NCBI GenBank assembly: GCA_023386395.1
Contig: JAEWJV010000420.1
Span: forward strand, 1-6,757
Direction: 5' to 3'
Source: Bacteroidota bacterium
GTDB taxonomy: Bacteria; Bacteroidota; Bacteroidia; Chitinophagales; Chitinophagaceae
DNA: 6,757 bases
Part shown: piece by piece, positions 1-5,521 of the stretch
Layout of the letters: each line of letters opens with the position of its first letter
Position numbering within the stretch: the first letter of the stretch is position 1
Position numbers and translations under genes: made by a program
Notes under the pieces: model-generated
Told to the model about the DNA's origin: nothing
Databases searched by the model: none
Seen by the model: the letters and a program-made list of their open reading frames with translations, nothing else

Positions 1-975
1 GGATTAAGTATCATCCGCGAAAAAGCGCCTTCTCATTTTCACATGATATTTGATAAATCAAATCCTTATTATAAAGACCTGCCGGGTTTATCGGTTTTAA
101 TTGGCGGCATGTGGATCAACAATCTTAATTACTGGGGCTGTAATCAATACATTGTGCAGCGTGCATTAGGTGCGGATTTGAAAACCGCACGTGCAGGGAT
201 TTTATTTGCGGGTTTTTTAAAACTGCTCGTTCCTTTAATCGTCGTTATTCCCGGCATCACCATGTTCGTTATGCATCAGAACGGTATGTTTCAGCAGGAG
301 ATGATGAGCAATGGCGTTATCAAACCCGACCAATCTTATCCTACATTAATGAACCTGCTGCCCGATGGATTAAAAGGGCTTGCATTTGCCGCATTAACCG
401 CAGCTATCGTTGCTTCACTTGCCGGCAAAGCCAACAGCATTTCCACCATTTTTTCGCTGGACATTTATAAGAAATACATCAATAAAAATGCATCGGAAAG
501 GCAGCTTGTTTTAACGGGCCGCCTTACCGTTATTGTAGCTATGATACTCGCAGGCATTGTAGCGCCTGCATTAAAAAGCCTGGACCAGGCTTACCAGTTT
601 ATACAGGAATATGTTGGTTTTATTTCACCGGGCGTACTGGCTATTTTCCTGCTGGGGTTCTTCTGGAAACGCACTAATTCTGCTGCTGCATTAACCGCAA
701 CATTACTAACCATTCCGCTTTCAACCATCCTGAAATTTTTACCTGTTTGGACGAACGGCGCTTTTCCGGATTATCCCTTTCTTGACCGCATGACGATTGT
801 GTTTATAATAATTATTGTGTTGATGATCTTCATCAGCCTTGCAGATAAGAAAACAAAACATAACCCTAAAGCGCTTGAAATTGATACCAGTATGTTTCGC
901 AGCTCACCTGGTTTTATAATTGGTTCGGTAATTATTGTTGGCATTCTTGCTGCTTTATACACTGTTTTCTGGTAA
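1..975 (+). CDS. Sodium/sugar symporter of the SSS (SGLT) family, 5' end missing
   Basis: An inner-membrane symporter, probably carrying myo-inositol or a sugar. The frame is open from the first base of the window, so the ATG at 43 is internal and the N-terminal helices lie outside; 324 residues are visible. The protein resembles Vibrio vSGLT along its whole visible length, including the last residues (LYTVFW). Numbering from base 1, residues that by my alignment match vSGLT sugar contacts are kept: N41 and Y44 in the NLNYWG stretch, K74 in FLKLL, and Q202 in FIQEYVG. The motif NSISTIFSLDIYK and the segment YVGFISPGVLAIFLLGFFWKR are typical of the family. The sodium-site helix is unusual: it reads VASLAGKANS where SGLT proteins have a serine pair. 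Myo-inositol as substrate is inferred only from the next gene, an inositol oxygenase 168 nt downstream on the same strand. Family assignment is firm; substrate is not. Confidence 0.95.
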   Translation, partial: GLSIIREKAPSHFHMIFDKSNPYYKDLPGLSVLIGGMWINNLNYWGCNQYIVQRALGADLKTARAGILFAGFLKLLVPLIVVIPGITMFVMHQNGMFQQEMMSNGVIKPDQSYPTLMNLLPDGLKGLAFAALTAAIVASLAGKANSISTIFSLDIYKKYINKNASERQLVLTGRLTVIVAMILAGIVAPALKSLDQAYQFIQEYVGFISPGVLAIFLLGFFWKRTNSAAALTATLLTIPLSTILKFLPVWTNGAFPDYPFLDRMTIVFIIIIVLMIFISLADKKTKHNPKALEIDTSMFRSSPGFIIGSVIIVGILAALYTVFW

Positions 976-1143
976 TGCTTTTTGAACTACAAAAAGCGCA
1001 AACAAATTATAGCCGCAGCTAAGATCAGGCAGCTTTTTAATGAAACTTTGCGTTTTAATATATTCTGGTTTAAACCCGCTGAGAGCAGTAATAAACTAAT
1101 CTGCAAAAAAGAGCTATTTTTATGCACTAAAAAACATCAAATA

Positions 1144-2022
1144 ATGAATGCTGCCAATTTCACAAAAGAAGAAATTAGCCCGTTGCACAGCATAGAACAA
1201 TGGGAAGATGATGTGCTGGAACGCTATCCTGAAGCCGACGCGCCTGCAAAAGCAAAAGAAGAATTTCGCAATTATGATAATCCAGGCAGGGATACGGTGC
1301 GGGAATTTTACCGCCTCAATCATCAATACCAGACTTACGATTTTGTGATGGAAAAGCGTAAAGATTTCTTGCAGTTCAACCGCAAAAAATTAAAAGTGTG
1401 GGAAGCCATGGAGTTTTTAAATACGCTGGTTGATGATTCCGATCCTGATATTGAGCTTGACCAGTTACAACACTTACTGCAAACGGCAGAAGCCATTCGC
1501 GCCGACGGCCATCCTGATTGGTTTATACTCACCGGCTTTATTCACGATATGGGTAAAGTGCTTTGCCTGTTTGGCGAACCGCAATGGGCTGTAGTAGGCG
1601 ATACTTTCCCGGTTGGTTGTGCACATTCAGATAAAATTGTTTACTCTGAATTTTTTGATGCCAATCCTGATAGTAAAAATGAACGGTACAATACCAAGTA
1701 TGGTGTTTATGAACATGGTTGTGGCCTGGACAATGTGCACATGAGCTGGGGCCATGATGAATATTTATACCAGATAGTAAAGGATTATATGCCGGAGCCA
1801 TCGCTTTACATGATCCGTTATCATTCTTTTTATTCGCAGCACCGCGAAAATGCTTATGATCATTTATTAAATGACCATGACCGCAAAATGTTTGACTGGG
1901 TGCGGAAATTTAATCCTTACGATTTATATTCCAAAAGCCCAAAACCACCTGTTGTTTCAGAATTGAAATCATATTATGAAGACCTGATTGCAAAATATCT
2001 TCCTGAAGAAGTTTGCCTTTAG
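1144..2022 (+). CDS. Inositol oxygenase (MIOX), non-heme diiron enzyme
   Basis: Cytoplasmic enzyme that uses O2 to cleave the ring of myo-inositol, giving D-glucuronate (EC 1.13.99.1). The protein has 292 residues, close to the 285 of mammalian MIOX. All ligands known from mammalian MIOX can be placed: H110 (in QHLLQTAE), H134 and D135 (in FIHDMGK), H204 (in WGHDEY), H227 (in YHSFY) and D260 (in YDLYSK). The active-site lysine is K138. The frame stays open upstream to a TTG at 982, but the 54 extra codons are Lys/Arg-rich and unlike MIOX, and the ATG at 1144 gives the normal length, so I chose it. There is no Shine-Dalgarno; the leader is A-rich. A possible -7 box (TATTTTTA, 1115-1122) lacks a clear -33 partner. 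The gene follows the symporter and ends at a strong terminator. The glucuronate would need a uronate pathway encoded elsewhere. Confidence 0.97.
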   Translation: MNAANFTKEEISPLHSIEQWEDDVLERYPEADAPAKAKEEFRNYDNPGRDTVREFYRLNHQYQTYDFVMEKRKDFLQFNRKKLKVWEAMEFLNTLVDDSDPDIELDQLQHLLQTAEAIRADGHPDWFILTGFIHDMGKVLCLFGEPQWAVVGDTFPVGCAHSDKIVYSEFFDANPDSKNERYNTKYGVYEHGCGLDNVHMSWGHDEYLYQIVKDYMPEPSLYMIRYHSFYSQHRENAYDHLLNDHDRKMFDWVRKFNPYDLYSKSPKPPVVSELKSYYEDLIAKYLPEEVCL

Positions 2023-2041
2023 GTAAAATTAATCTGAATAT

Positions 2042-2081
2042 AAAAAACGGCGCAGCTATAATGGCTGCGCCGTTTTTTTTT
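2042..2081. terminator. Strong intrinsic terminator, probably bidirectional
   Basis: A perfect GC-rich stem CGGCGCAGC (2048-2056) pairs with GCTGCGCCG (2064-2072) around a 7-nt loop. It is followed by nine T on the plus strand and preceded by six A, which become a U run on the minus strand. It lies 19 nt after the inositol oxygenase stop. It also lies just downstream of the last small gene of the minus-strand array, so it can end both converging transcripts. Confidence 0.9.
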
Positions 2082-2096
2082 AAGCCTGCTTTATAG

Positions 2097-2288
2097 TCAG
2101 GCAACATACATCCTTCCTCCCGCTCTTACCCTTCTTTTATTATGAATGTTCCAAAGGTTAGCTGCCGTAAACACAGGTTTTGTGTTTTCAATATGCACAT
2201 CGGCAACAGTTTCTTTTGTTTCCTTTATTAAATTTTCCAGTGTCAAGGCATTCATCTCTGCAAACTGGTTAATGAATTCGGTTCTCAT
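2097..2288 (-). CDS. Small protein of unknown function, third copy of a tandem array
   Basis: A 63-residue protein, clearly paralogous to the two genes upstream of it. It starts MRTEF, has a Glu-rich middle (LENLIKETKETVA), then the family core VFTAANLWNIHN and a basic tail. I see no signal peptide, membrane segment, cysteine or known motif, and I do not recognise the family. It is the most divergent copy at its C-terminus: the tail reads GGRMYVA where the others end TSRRYM, and one residue is missing after the ETVA segment. The start is fixed by homology to the other two copies. A 32-nt spacer separates it from the middle copy and there is no Shine-Dalgarno. It is probably the last gene of a three-gene transcript ending at the hairpin at 2042-2081. 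Confidence 0.75.
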   Translation of the reverse strand: MRTEFINQFAEMNALTLENLIKETKETVADVHIENTKPVFTAANLWNIHNKRRVRAGGRMYVA

Positions 2289-2320
2289 ACAAAATATTTT
2301 TAATTGGTTGGTTAATTTGA

Positions 2321-2509
2321 TTACATGTACCTTCTTGAGGTTCTTTCACGCCGCATGTTGTGAATGTTCCAAAGGTTAGCTGCGGTAAATACAGGTTTTA
2401 CATTTCTAACCTGGATGCCCGTAGCAACGGTTTCTTTTATTTCTCTTGTTAAGTTTTCAAGCTCTGTGGTGTTTAATGTTGTAAACAGGCTGGTTAATTG
2501 CGTTCTCAT
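2321..2509 (-). CDS. Small protein of unknown function, second copy of a tandem array
   Basis: A 62-residue paralogue of its neighbours: MRTQL start, acidic Glu-rich middle (TELENLTREIKETVA), core VFTAANLWNIHN, and basic tail ending TSRRYM. The frame is open further upstream to 2647, but that extension runs through the first copy in another frame. Homology of all three copies fixes the ATG at 2507-2509. Compared with the first copy, the 3' half is nearly identical and most base changes there are synonymous (TAC/TAT, CGT/CGC, AAC/AAT, GCT/GCC, TTT/TTC), which supports real translation. The N-terminal half has diverged more. Function unknown; cytoplasmic by lack of any export signal. Confidence 0.78.
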   Translation of the reverse strand: MRTQLTSLFTTLNTTELENLTREIKETVATGIQVRNVKPVFTAANLWNIHNMRRERTSRRYM

Positions 2510-2540
2510 TTTAAAATATTTTACTGGTTGGTTAATTTGA

Positions 2541-2729
2541 TTACATATACCTTCTTGAGGTTCTTTCGCGCCTCCGGTTGTGAATGCTCCAAAGATTGGC
2601 TGCGGTGAATACAGTTTTTTTATCTTCAACATGTACATCAGCAGCAATTGTTTCCCTGGTTTCCCTTGTTAGATTTTCGAGCTCCATTGCATTTAATTCT
2701 GCAAAAAGGCTGATGAATTCTGTTCTCAT
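2541..2729 (-). CDS. Small protein of unknown function, first copy of a tandem array
   Basis: A 62-residue protein and the promoter-proximal copy of the array. Its order is: MRTEF start, predicted helical segment with alternating Leu and Glu (LFAELNAMELENL), Glu/Thr-rich stretch, core VFTAANLWSIHN, and a strongly basic tail (RRRERTSRRYM). The acidic N-terminal half and basic C-terminal half make the molecule polar from end to end. There is no Gly-Gly leader cleavage site, no cysteine and no signal peptide. The start codon is the first ATG after a well-formed Bacteroidota promoter (2766-2798), leaving a leader of roughly 30 nt. I vaguely recall unnamed short Bacteroidota proteins with a similar F-T-A-A-x-L-W core but cannot verify this here. 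Function unknown. Confidence 0.78.
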   Translation of the reverse strand: MRTEFISLFAELNAMELENLTRETRETIAADVHVEDKKTVFTAANLWSIHNRRRERTSRRYM

Positions 2730-2765
2730 ATATTTTGTTTTTATTGTTATTGATTAATGACATCA

Positions 2766-2798
2766 CAAAGGTAAAGGTATTTTTAAGTACTATGCAAA
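2766..2798 (-). promoter_or_regulatory. Bacteroidota-type promoter of the small-gene array
   Basis: Read on the minus strand, TTTG (2795-2798) is followed after 21 nt by TACCTTTG (2766-2773). This matches the Bacteroidota primary sigma factor consensus of TTTG, about 19-21 nt, TAnnTTTG. Transcription would start near 2759, about 30 nt before the first small gene. No similar promoter is visible in the two spacers, which suggests one transcript for all three genes. Confidence 0.6.
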
Positions 2799-3123
2799 AC
2801 ATAATACTATTTTATTTTAGGTAATGTGCAGTGGAAAGTATTATCCAAATATAATTTGTACTGATATTCAATAATTTATAAAAATGGCCCTTTTATAAAA
2901 CGATGATGAGCGGTAAAATAAGTTGATGAAAGAAAATAAGGAGATATAGTTAAAGGAATTTTCTAGATAAAAATGAATGTAAGCCGGGAAAAAGGCTTTA
3001 GAGGAACTGTATGTGAAAGTGTGAGGATTGATAAAAATTTATCAGCCACGGATGCACAAATCGTATCTGCGCGTTTGTGGCTGATTATTTATCCAGCGTC
3101 GGCAATAGTACAACACCAAAGGC
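2799..3123. other. Intergenic region without a supported gene
   Basis: This AT-rich stretch lies between the small-gene promoter and the end of the DUF4412 gene. It holds an AT-only inverted repeat, TTTATAAAA (2875-2883) with TTTTATAAA (2891-2899) around a 7-nt loop, of unknown meaning. It also holds the palindromic element at 3041-3085, listed separately. A 54-codon plus-strand frame (2973-3137) is open but shows no sign of being a gene. I see no RNA gene. Confidence 0.6.
3041..3085. repeat. Long palindromic element, copy 1; may also end the DUF4412 transcript
   Basis: Perfect 9-bp arms ATCAGCCAC (3041-3049) and GTGGCTGAT (3077-3085) enclose a 27-nt loop that begins GGATGCAC. An alternative stem CACAAA (3055-3060) with TTTGTG (3074-3079) would compete with it. 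On the minus strand the stem lies about 40 nt after the DUF4412 stop and is followed by AAATTTTTATC, so weak terminator activity is possible. A related element lies at 4662-4704. Confidence 0.5.
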
Positions 3124-3834
3124 TTACATACTCATAATTTTATAGTCGCTGATATTTACTTCCTTCCCGTCTTTATTAATGGCTGTAGCTTCCATTTTTG
3201 TTACTTTATTGGAAGAAAGGTCTGTTGCTTCCATCTTCATCATTACGCCATTTGCAGCAGCCTGAATGTCAGGGATAGAAGTAGACTGCATTTTACCCCC
3301 GCTGTTACTCAGCATCATCATAAGGCTTTTTGAAAAACCGGCGAAACCATTGCCAAGCTCTTTTGTTATCCACACGAACGTCTGGCTTTTATCGCTTGTA
3401 ATTTTATATTGATCGCAATTGTATCCCAGGATTTTTTCTGTAATACCTGTTTTTTCAACCTTTACTTTTGGCAGCGAGTCTTCGGCTTCTTTCATTTTTT
3501 GATTCATCATTTGCTGGTATTTTCCAAGATCCATAATCATAGCCATTTTCTGAGCTTCCATTATAGTAATCATCTTTTTATCTTTCATATTAAAAATAAT
3601 TAAAGCACTTCCACCATTTTCCGAAGCCTCAATGCCGGTGTAGGCATCATCAGATAACCACATACTTATATCATGCGCTTTATCGCCCGATGAAGTATTG
3701 TAGGTAATACCAAGCCTGAATTTATAATCCTTGCTATCCTGCGCCTGAACTTTTATACATAATAAGAGGCAGATAAATAAAAACAGGCTTGCAGTGTTCT
3801 TAGTATAATCGCATACGGATGTAGTGTTTTTCAT
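3124..3834 (-). CDS. Exported DUF4412 protein, methionine-rich
   Basis: A 236-residue secreted or periplasmic protein of unknown function. The N-terminus is a signal peptide: a hydrophobic run around residues 17-27 (LFLFICLLLCI), with likely cleavage after A31 (VQA, then QDSK). The DUF4412 region covers most of the mature chain; its recognisable parts are ISMWLSDD (residues 56-63), ILGYNCDQYKITSD (135-148) and FVWITKEL (153-160). Methionine is unusually abundant, 21 of 236 residues, with clusters at 97-114, 172-174 and 198-201. It lies 34 nt after the AMP nucleosidase gene on the same strand, so read-through is possible. A near-consensus -7 box (TTTCTTTG, 3861-3868) could also give it its own transcript, though no -33 element is clear. 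No biochemical role is established for this domain that I know of. Confidence 0.88.
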   Translation of the reverse strand: MKNTTSVCDYTKNTASLFLFICLLLCIKVQAQDSKDYKFRLGITYNTSSGDKAHDISMWLSDDAYTGIEASENGGSALIIFNMKDKKMITIMEAQKMAMIMDLGKYQQMMNQKMKEAEDSLPKVKVEKTGITEKILGYNCDQYKITSDKSQTFVWITKELGNGFAGFSKSLMMMLSNSGGKMQSTSIPDIQAAANGVMMKMEATDLSSNKVTKMEATAINKDGKEVNISDYKIMSM

Positions 3835-3868
3835 TATATCATTTTTAGCATAGCAATTTACAAAGAAA

Positions 3869-4639
3869 TTAAAACCGGAGGTGCCTTACTGTTTCCTGTT
3901 TATTAATTAATTGCTTCAAACTGTCGATGCCTATATTCAAATGTCTTTGCACATATTGTTCTGTAATCTTTTTATCACTTTCGCTTGTTTTTACGCCTTC
4001 AGGAATCATAGGCTGGTCACTTACCAGCAGCAAAGCGCCGGTAGGAATTTTATTATAGAAACCTACGGTAAATATGGTAGCTGTTTCCATATCAATTGCA
4101 TAAGCCCGTATTTTGGCAAGGTATTTTTTAAACTCGTCATCATGCTCCCAAACCCTTCTGTTGGTAGTGTAAACAGTGCCCGTCCAGTAATCGGTGCGAT
4201 AATCTCTTATGGTGGTTGAAATAGCTTTTTGCAAAGCAAAAGCAGGCAATGCAGGCACTTCCGGCGGAAAGTAATCATTCGATGTGCCCTCTCCCCTTAT
4301 GGCGGCAATAGGTAAAATAAGATCGCCGAGTTTGTTGCGTTTTTTCAGGCCGCCACATTTGCCTAAAAACAAAACGGCTTTTGGGTTTATGGCCGACAAT
4401 AAATCCATTATGGTTGCAGCGCCCGGAGAACCCATCCCAAAATTAATGATCGTAATTTTTTCTGCGGTTGCGCATTGAAAAGGCTTGTCGGTGCCGATAA
4501 CTTCCGTATCAAAAATTTCAGCAAAGCTTTTTACATAATTGCTGAAATTGGTAAGAAGGATATATGATCCGAAATCTTTTAATGACTGGCCTGTATAACG
4601 CGGCAGCCAATTGTCAACTATTTGTTGTTTTGAAGTCAT
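3869..4639 (-). CDS. amn: AMP nucleosidase, short form
   Basis: Cytoplasmic enzyme of the nucleoside phosphorylase fold that hydrolyses AMP to adenine and ribose 5-phosphate (EC 3.2.2.4), a step in purine turnover. The protein has 256 residues, against roughly 480 for E. coli Amn. It corresponds to the catalytic domain and lacks the N-terminal regulatory domain, as is usual in Bacteroidota. Visible motifs are FGMGSPGA (67-74, phosphate and ribose side), GKCGGL (93-98), DMETA (183-187, ribose binding) and SDQP (207-210), where D207 is the expected catalytic aspartate. The start at 4639 gives the normal length. A perfect -7 box TAATTTTG (4644-4651) sits only 4 nt before the ATG. Another nucleoside phosphorylase-type activity cannot be excluded from sequence alone, but the whole pattern fits the putative AMP nucleosidase family best. 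Confidence 0.9.
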   Translation of the reverse strand: MTSKQQIVDNWLPRYTGQSLKDFGSYILLTNFSNYVKSFAEIFDTEVIGTDKPFQCATAEKITIINFGMGSPGAATIMDLLSAINPKAVLFLGKCGGLKKRNKLGDLILPIAAIRGEGTSNDYFPPEVPALPAFALQKAISTTIRDYRTDYWTGTVYTTNRRVWEHDDEFKKYLAKIRAYAIDMETATIFTVGFYNKIPTGALLLVSDQPMIPEGVKTSESDKKITEQYVQRHLNIGIDSLKQLINKQETVRHLRF

Positions 4640-4643
4640 GCAA

Positions 4644-4651
4644 CAAAATTA
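4644..4651 (-). promoter_or_regulatory. Possible -7 promoter box directly before amn
   Basis: Read on the minus strand, TAATTTTG matches the Bacteroidota TAnnTTTG element exactly and ends 4 nt before the amn start codon. If used, the transcript would be nearly leaderless. No TTTG is seen 17-21 nt further upstream, so a chance match in AT-rich DNA is possible. Confidence 0.3.
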
Positions 4652-4661
4652 GTTTTAATTA

Positions 4662-4704
4662 TTGCCATAGATGCACGCATAAAAGTTATCAGCAGGAATG
4701 GCAA
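4662..4704. repeat. Palindromic element, copy 2, between truA and amn
   Basis: Arms TTGCCAT (4662-4668) and ATGGCAA (4698-4704) enclose a 29-nt loop starting AGATGCAC. The stretch at 4664-4680 matches 3045-3061 of copy 1 at 13 of 17 positions, and the arms carry a paired change (GCCAC/GTGGC versus GCCAT/ATGGC). An overlapping alternative hairpin, CAGCAGGA (4690-4697) with TCCGTGCTG (4711-4719, one bulged base), could act as a weak end signal for the truA transcript but has no clear U run. Confidence 0.4.
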
Positions 4705-4753
4705 CAAAAATCCGTGCTGGATTTATACTCAACCTTTGTATGCATATGACGGC

Positions 4754-5506
4754 TCACCCCAGGGTGTGAAACAGGCTTTCTTTAAACTCAACCGACATTA
4801 AAAAAAGCCCGTCGGGCGCAACTGAAAAATCTGCTGCTGAGGGGTTTTGTCTTTCAAAAATATCAGCAAGATCTGCTATGGTTTTATTATGTTTTGAAAG
4901 TTTCAGCATGGTGCCAACAAGGCCTTTAACCATACCGCGTAAAAACCTGTCGCCCCTTACTTCGTAGCGCCAGTTATTATCTTCAAAAACCCAGCGAGAA
5001 TATTCAATTGAGCAATTAAATGTTTTAACCTGTGTCTTCTTTTTAGAGAAAGAAGTGAAATCATTAAATGTGGTAATAGCCGTTGCTAATTCCTGCAGCA
5101 AATTTACATCAGCCTTAAAAGGATAATAATAAGCACGGCCAAAGCAAAAGGGGTTTTTAAAACGGGTTATATGATAATGATAGGTTCTTGAAATTGCATT
5201 GAAGCGGCAATGCGCTTCAGGCTTAACCCCAACAATATTTTTTATAACTATATCGTAAGGCAATATGGCGTTAAGGCTATAAACCGCTTTATTACTTATT
5301 TCGGTATCTGTATCAAAATGAAAAAAATTCTGCATGGCATGCACGCCTGCATCTGTGCGGGATGAACCTGCTAACTCAAACTCCTTTCCAAAGAAAATTT
5401 TTAATGCACGTGCCACCTCAGCCTGTATGGTATTTGCATTTAACTGCACCTGGAAACCGCTGTAACGGGTTCCCATATAAGCTACCTCAATAAAATAGCG
5501 TGGCAT
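4754..5506 (-). CDS. truA: tRNA pseudouridine(38-40) synthase TruA
   Basis: Converts uridine to pseudouridine at positions 38-40 of the tRNA anticodon arm (EC 5.4.99.12), in the cytoplasm. The protein has 250 residues, close to the family norm (E. coli 270). It opens with the typical YFIEVAYMGTRYSGFQ strand and its Q-x-x-x-N-T-I-Q-x-E-V-x-x-A-L continuation. The catalytic aspartate is D52 in GSSRTDAGVHA. The conserved tyrosine that stacks in the active site is Y109 in SRTYHYHI. The C-terminal RGDRFLRGMVKGLVGTML segment is also characteristic. All key residues are present. The start codon lies 15 nt after the stop of the DUF4476 gene, so the two are probably co-transcribed; there is no recognisable Shine-Dalgarno. 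The gene ends 114 nt before amn. Confidence 0.97.
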   Translation of the reverse strand: MPRYFIEVAYMGTRYSGFQVQLNANTIQAEVARALKIFFGKEFELAGSSRTDAGVHAMQNFFHFDTDTEISNKAVYSLNAILPYDIVIKNIVGVKPEAHCRFNAISRTYHYHITRFKNPFCFGRAYYYPFKADVNLLQELATAITTFNDFTSFSKKKTQVKTFNCSIEYSRWVFEDNNWRYEVRGDRFLRGMVKGLVGTMLKLSKHNKTIADLADIFERQNPSAADFSVAPDGLFLMSVEFKESLFHTLG

Positions 5507-5521
5507 GGTTGCAGCTTATTG

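Larger units (their letters stand above)
2097..2729 (-). repeat. Tandem duplication, three gene-sized units of 220-221 bp
   Basis: The three small genes start at 2729, 2509 and 2288, steps of 220 and 221 bp. Both spacers (2510-2540 and 2289-2320) are also repeated: TGGTTGGTTAATTTGATTAC occurs at 2305 and again exactly 220 bp later at 2525. By hand count the stretch from 2305 to 2400 differs from 2525 to 2620 at about eleven positions. The duplicated unit is therefore a gene plus its upstream spacer. The copies lose similarity at both outer edges: upstream of the first copy, and at the C-terminus of the last. Confidence 0.85.

Noticed and set aside
982..1143. Extension of inositol oxygenase to a TTG start at 982
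   Set aside because: The 54 extra residues do not resemble MIOX, the length would exceed the family norm, and the ATG at 1144 gives the expected size.
2146..2379. Plus-strand 77-codon frame across the small-gene array
   Set aside because: Shadow of the minus-strand genes; the base changes between copies are silent in the minus-strand frames.
2510..2647. Longer 108-codon version of the second small gene
   Set aside because: The added part overlaps the first copy in a different frame and is absent from the homologous copies; the shared MRT start at 2509 is clearly right.
2097..2729. CRISPR array or RiPP precursor cluster
   Set aside because: The 220-bp repeat units are coding, far too long for CRISPR repeats. 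No modification enzyme, transporter or leader cleavage site is nearby, and the conserved part is the C-terminus rather than a leader.
2097..2729. Toxin-antitoxin system
   Set aside because: All three proteins are paralogues of one another; there is no second, unrelated partner gene.
2973..3137. 54-codon plus-strand frame starting MNVSREKGF, with AAAGGAA upstream
   Set aside because: It runs straight through the palindromic element and into the end of the opposite gene, has no family resemblance, and is expected by chance.
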